Position numbers and translations under genes: made by a program
From: Pectobacterium brasiliense
GTDB taxonomy: Bacteria; Pseudomonadota; Gammaproteobacteria; Enterobacterales; Enterobacteriaceae
Assembly: GCF_013449685.1 (NCBI RefSeq)
Contig: NZ_JACDSF010000047.1
Location: 1-35,500, forward strand
Direction: 5' to 3'
DNA length: 35,500 nt
The notes under the pieces: model-generated
Told to the model about the DNA's origin: nothing
Databases searched by the model: none
Seen by the model: only the letters and a program-made list of their open reading frames with translations
In this document: one piece after another, positions 32,939 to 35,500 of the stretch
Layout: every line of letters starts with the position of its first letter
Position numbering within the stretch: position 1 is the first letter of the stretch

Positions 32939-33955
32939 TTAGCGATCGGAGGGCGGTTCTTTTTCTTGCTCATTCTTATCCGTCGAGGTGTCGCCTTTGT
33001 AGTTCGCTGTGGCAATCCAAGCAGCGCAGAAGAGCGTCAGACGAGCGAAGAAATAGAAGAACGCCATCAGGCCAATGACCGAACCGAACGCAGCTCCGGA
33101 GGGGGAGCTGGCTAATTTAGGCAGCGCGACGGTCATCGCAAATTTGATTGCTTCAAAGCCCACGGCGGCGATTAGCGTGCCACGAAAGAGTGCTTTACGT
33201 TTGGGTTTGTGGCGCGGTAAAACGAAAAATATCCACAGAAATAACAGATAGTTGGCGAAGATGGAGATGGACAGGGCAATCAGCGTTAACGCGGGGCGCA
33301 ACCATTCTATGCCATCCAGCCCCAGCGCGTTCACAATCATGTTTTGCGCGGTGCCGGCAACAGAGGTCAGGAAAAGCGTAATAATGAGTGCAATGACCAG
33401 GCCGATCAGCGACAGGAAATCCCGCGTGTACTGAAAGTAAATCTTCTCTTCATCTTTCGGGTTTCGTTCCCACACGTCGCGCGACTGGGCGCGAATCGCC
33501 TCACGCAGGTTTCCCATCCAACTGATGCCGGAATAGAGTGCGATTAGTAACCCAGTAAGCCCCACGGTGGTACGCTGCTGCACGGCGGTGTTAACGGTAC
33601 TTTTCAGCGTATTGGCCAGATTAGGATCGCTGATGCTGTTGACGATACGGTTAATCAGGCCTGTCAGCAGGTCAGGGTTGGAGGCCAGCACGAAACCCAC
33701 GGCGGCAAAAGACACCATGAGAATCGGGATCAGCGACAGAAAGGAAAAATAGGTAATGGCCGCGCCAAACTGGTTGCCCATCCGATCGTTGAAACGTTCG
33801 CCCGCGCGAATCAGGTGCGCCACGCTGGGGATCGCCTGAATACGGGCGACCAGACGCTGACTCTTGCCCAGAAACGAAAGGGGTTTCTGTGGTGATTTAT
33901 CCCCTTCAGGGGTTGACGATGTTGACTGGCGCTCCGAGTCTGCCGGTACAGGCAT
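32939..33955 (-). CDS. yhjD: Inner-membrane YihY/BrkB family protein YhjD
   Basis: The 338-residue protein has a hydrophilic N-terminal ~45 residues, then six or so TM segments and a charged C-terminal tail (KNEQEKEPPSDR). Family marks are NQFGAAITYFSFLSLIPILMV, YSGISWMGNLREAIR, and RGTLIAAVGFEAIKFAM. E. coli YhjD is the close homologue, implicated genetically in lipid IVA/Kdo2-lipid precursor export suppression; the biochemical role is not settled. It lies upstream of kdgK on the same strand but with 167 bases containing a regulatory site between them, so they are probably separate units. Confidence 0.88.
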   Translation of the reverse strand: MPVPADSERQSTSSTPEGDKSPQKPLSFLGKSQRLVARIQAIPSVAHLIRAGERFNDRMGNQFGAAITYFSFLSLIPILMVSFAAVGFVLASNPDLLTGLINRIVNSISDPNLANTLKSTVNTAVQQRTTVGLTGLLIALYSGISWMGNLREAIRAQSRDVWERNPKDEEKIYFQYTRDFLSLIGLVIALIITLFLTSVAGTAQNMIVNALGLDGIEWLRPALTLIALSISIFANYLLFLWIFFVLPRHKPKRKALFRGTLIAAVGFEAIKFAMTVALPKLASSPSGAAFGSVIGLMAFFYFFARLTLFCAAWIATANYKGDTSTDKNEQEKEPPSDR

Positions 33956-34013
33956 TGCGTTTCTCCTGTGTTCGGGATTAGTTTATTAGCATAAGGTTGA
34001 TTATAACCAACAA

Positions 34014-34140
34014 TATACTCGTCATCCTTCAAGTTGCATGTGCGTTGGCTGCGTTCAGTCACCCGAATCACTTACTTGAGTAAGTTCATCGGGACTCCTT
34101 CTCTTGCCGCCTGCCTGAAACTCGAATTATGTAGAGTATA
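34014..34140. repeat. ERIC-type 127-bp intergenic palindrome
   Basis: The element begins TATACTC and ends GAGTATA, with imperfect inverted arms (TATACTC..CAT..TTC-AGTT at one end, the complement at the other). Its centre reads CACTTACTTGAGTAAGTTCAT, which resembles the ERIC core (CACTTACTTATGTAAGCTC from memory). The length of 127 bases equals the full-length ERIC size. It lies between the divergent yhjD and yhhS genes, where it can form a long stem in either transcript. Confidence 0.75.
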
Positions 34141-34208
34141 TAACAATATGATTTTTCAATTTTTTCTGAACGTACGTCATACACGGACGTTAAGCGAGTG
34201 AATTTTCC

Positions 34209-35405
34209 ATGCCAACACCTTCCCCATCCGAACCGGCGCTGAGCGGTCTGTGCCTTAATCTGCGCATCGTTTCGATTGTGGCGTTCAACTTCGCCAGCTA
34301 TCTGAATATCGGCCTGCCGTTGGCGGTGCTGCCGGGGTATGTGCATGATCACCTTGGCTACAGTGCATTCTGGGCCGGGCTGGTGATCAGCCTGCAATAC
34401 TTCTCCACGCTACTGAGCCGCCCGCATGCGGGCCGCAGCGCCGATGAAAAAGGGCCGAAGAAAATTGTCGTCTGGGGGCTGGCTGGCGTCATGCTGAGCG
34501 GAGTGTTCTACCTGATGGCCGCCTTTAGCGATGCCTCGCCTGTCATCACGCTGCTGTTGTTGTGTCTCGGACGTGTCGTTCTGGGAGCCGGACAGAGCTT
34601 TGCAGGTACAGGCGCAACGCTCTGGGGCGTCGGTGTGGTCGGTTCCCGACACATCGGGCGCGTGATTTCATGGAATGGCATTGCCACCTATGGCGCGATG
34701 GCGATTGGCGCACCGCTCGGCGTCTGGCTCAACCATGTCGGTGGGCTAAAACTGCTTTCCGTCTGCATTATCCTGATCGCAGCCGTGGCGATTGTCCTCG
34801 CGCTGCCGCGTCCGGCGGTGCAGGTCGCACCGGGGAAAAAGATTCCCTTCCGCGAAGTGCTGGGGAAAGTCTGGGTTTACGGCATTATTCTGGCGATCGC
34901 CTCTGCGGGTTTTGGTGTGATCGCCACCTTCATCACGCTGTTTTATGCTGACCGTAACTGGGAAGGCGCGGCGCTGACGCTAACCATTTTCAGCTGTGCC
35001 TTTGTCGGTGCACGATTGGTGTTTCCTAAAAGTATTCAACGGCTTGGTGGGCTGCGCGTGGCGATGGTGTGCTTCGTGGTTGAGATCGTCGGGTTATTGC
35101 TGGTCTGGGGGGCGACGCAGCCGCTGATGGCGGAAGTCGGTGCGTTCCTCGCGGGGGCGGGTTTCTCTCTGGTGTTCCCAGCATTGGGTGTCGTCGCCGT
35201 TCAGGCCGTATCGCCGCAGAATCAAGGGAGCGCGCTGGCAACCTATACGATATTTCTCGATTTATCGCTGGGCATCGTCGGGCCGGTGGCGGGCGTGCTG
35301 ATGGCCTATACCGGTATTGCCTCTATTTATCTGGCGGCAGCGCTGCTAGGGCTATGCGGTCTGGCACTGACGTGGCGGCTGACCCAGCATCCGGCGCAAG
35401 GATGA
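34209..35405 (+). CDS. yhhS: MFS transporter YhhS
   Basis: The 398-residue, 12-TM major facilitator protein is close to E. coli YhhS over its whole length: NLRIVSIVAFNFASYLNIGLP, VLPGYVHDHLGYSAFWAGL, LLSRPHAGRSADEKGPKK (the loop 2-3 MFS motif), GQSFAGTGATLWGVGVVGS, and SAGFGVIATFITLFY. The E. coli relative has been linked to arabinose or glyphosate efflux; its natural substrate is unclear. The start at 34209 has only a weak binding site. An ERIC-type repeat lies upstream and may influence expression. The C-terminus is complete; the last 95 bases of the window hold nothing I can identify. Confidence 0.9.
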   Translation: MPTPSPSEPALSGLCLNLRIVSIVAFNFASYLNIGLPLAVLPGYVHDHLGYSAFWAGLVISLQYFSTLLSRPHAGRSADEKGPKKIVVWGLAGVMLSGVFYLMAAFSDASPVITLLLLCLGRVVLGAGQSFAGTGATLWGVGVVGSRHIGRVISWNGIATYGAMAIGAPLGVWLNHVGGLKLLSVCIILIAAVAIVLALPRPAVQVAPGKKIPFREVLGKVWVYGIILAIASAGFGVIATFITLFYADRNWEGAALTLTIFSCAFVGARLVFPKSIQRLGGLRVAMVCFVVEIVGLLLVWGATQPLMAEVGAFLAGAGFSLVFPALGVVAVQAVSPQNQGSALATYTIFLDLSLGIVGPVAGVLMAYTGIASIYLAAALLGLCGLALTWRLTQHPAQG

Positions 35406-35500
35406 GGGCAGCCATAATAAACATCATGCCTCCTGATTGCCGATGATATGCCGCCGTTCCTTGCTGACGGTGACCTCATTACTTCACAGGCTGTTGGTCT

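Noticed and set aside
1-35500. CRISPR array, rRNA, tRNA or riboswitch
   Set aside because: No regularly spaced repeats, no rRNA stretches and no convincing tRNA cloverleaf or known riboswitch core were recognised on reading both strands.

Overview
The window looks like a chromosomal segment of a soft-rot enterobacterium, most likely Pectobacterium. The basis is that dppABCDF, avtA, eamA, ggt, dctA, yhjJ, kdgK, yhjD and yhhS all read as close relatives of their E. coli counterparts. The order pdeK-like/dctA/yhjJ/kdgK matches the E. coli yhj neighbourhood, and kdgK carries a KdgR-like operator, as in pectin degraders. The genus is inference; no database was searched. No rRNA, tRNA or CRISPR array was seen.

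Layout. Positions 1-2070 hold a tandem, partly decayed effector/immunity array with small two-TM immunity proteins. 2159-3502 (-) is a 2-hydroxycarboxylate transporter, followed by a 1.46-kb non-coding stretch. 4966-10741 (+) is the dipeptide ABC transporter dppABCDF, convergent with avtA (10804-12054, -). 12447-16708 (+) holds a periplasmic DUF4432/aldose-epimerase-like protein, eamA and ggt. 16826-26447 (-) is an A+T-rich island: a two-partner-secretion/CDI locus read right to left as tpsB, a tpsA/cdiA-like gene broken by one in-frame stop, a cdiI-like gene, and then a graveyard of orphan toxin fragments each followed by an immunity gene. A Fur-box-like site lies upstream of tpsB. 27101-35405 holds an EAL-less PdeK homologue, dctA, yhjJ, kdgK, yhjD, an ERIC-type repeat and yhhS.

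The most interesting result links the two toxin regions. An identical 174-bp non-coding element (TIR CAGGGCG, 10-bp target duplications) sits at 1304-1477 and 18548-18721, and its right end also forms positions 1-18. Each complete copy is inserted inside a toxin reading frame and leaves the downstream immunity gene intact. Removing the element plus one target copy restores an in-frame toxin at both sites. One is a putative permuted papain-like (NlpC/P60-type) effector with His82 and Cys191. The other is a deaminase-like CDI toxin tail whose stop overlaps its immunity start (GTGA). The copy at 1-18 has the same target duplication as the one at 1304, so the effector/immunity module was tandemly duplicated, or gene-converted, after the insertion. 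This suggests a MITE-like element that has repeatedly disarmed polymorphic toxins while resistance was kept.
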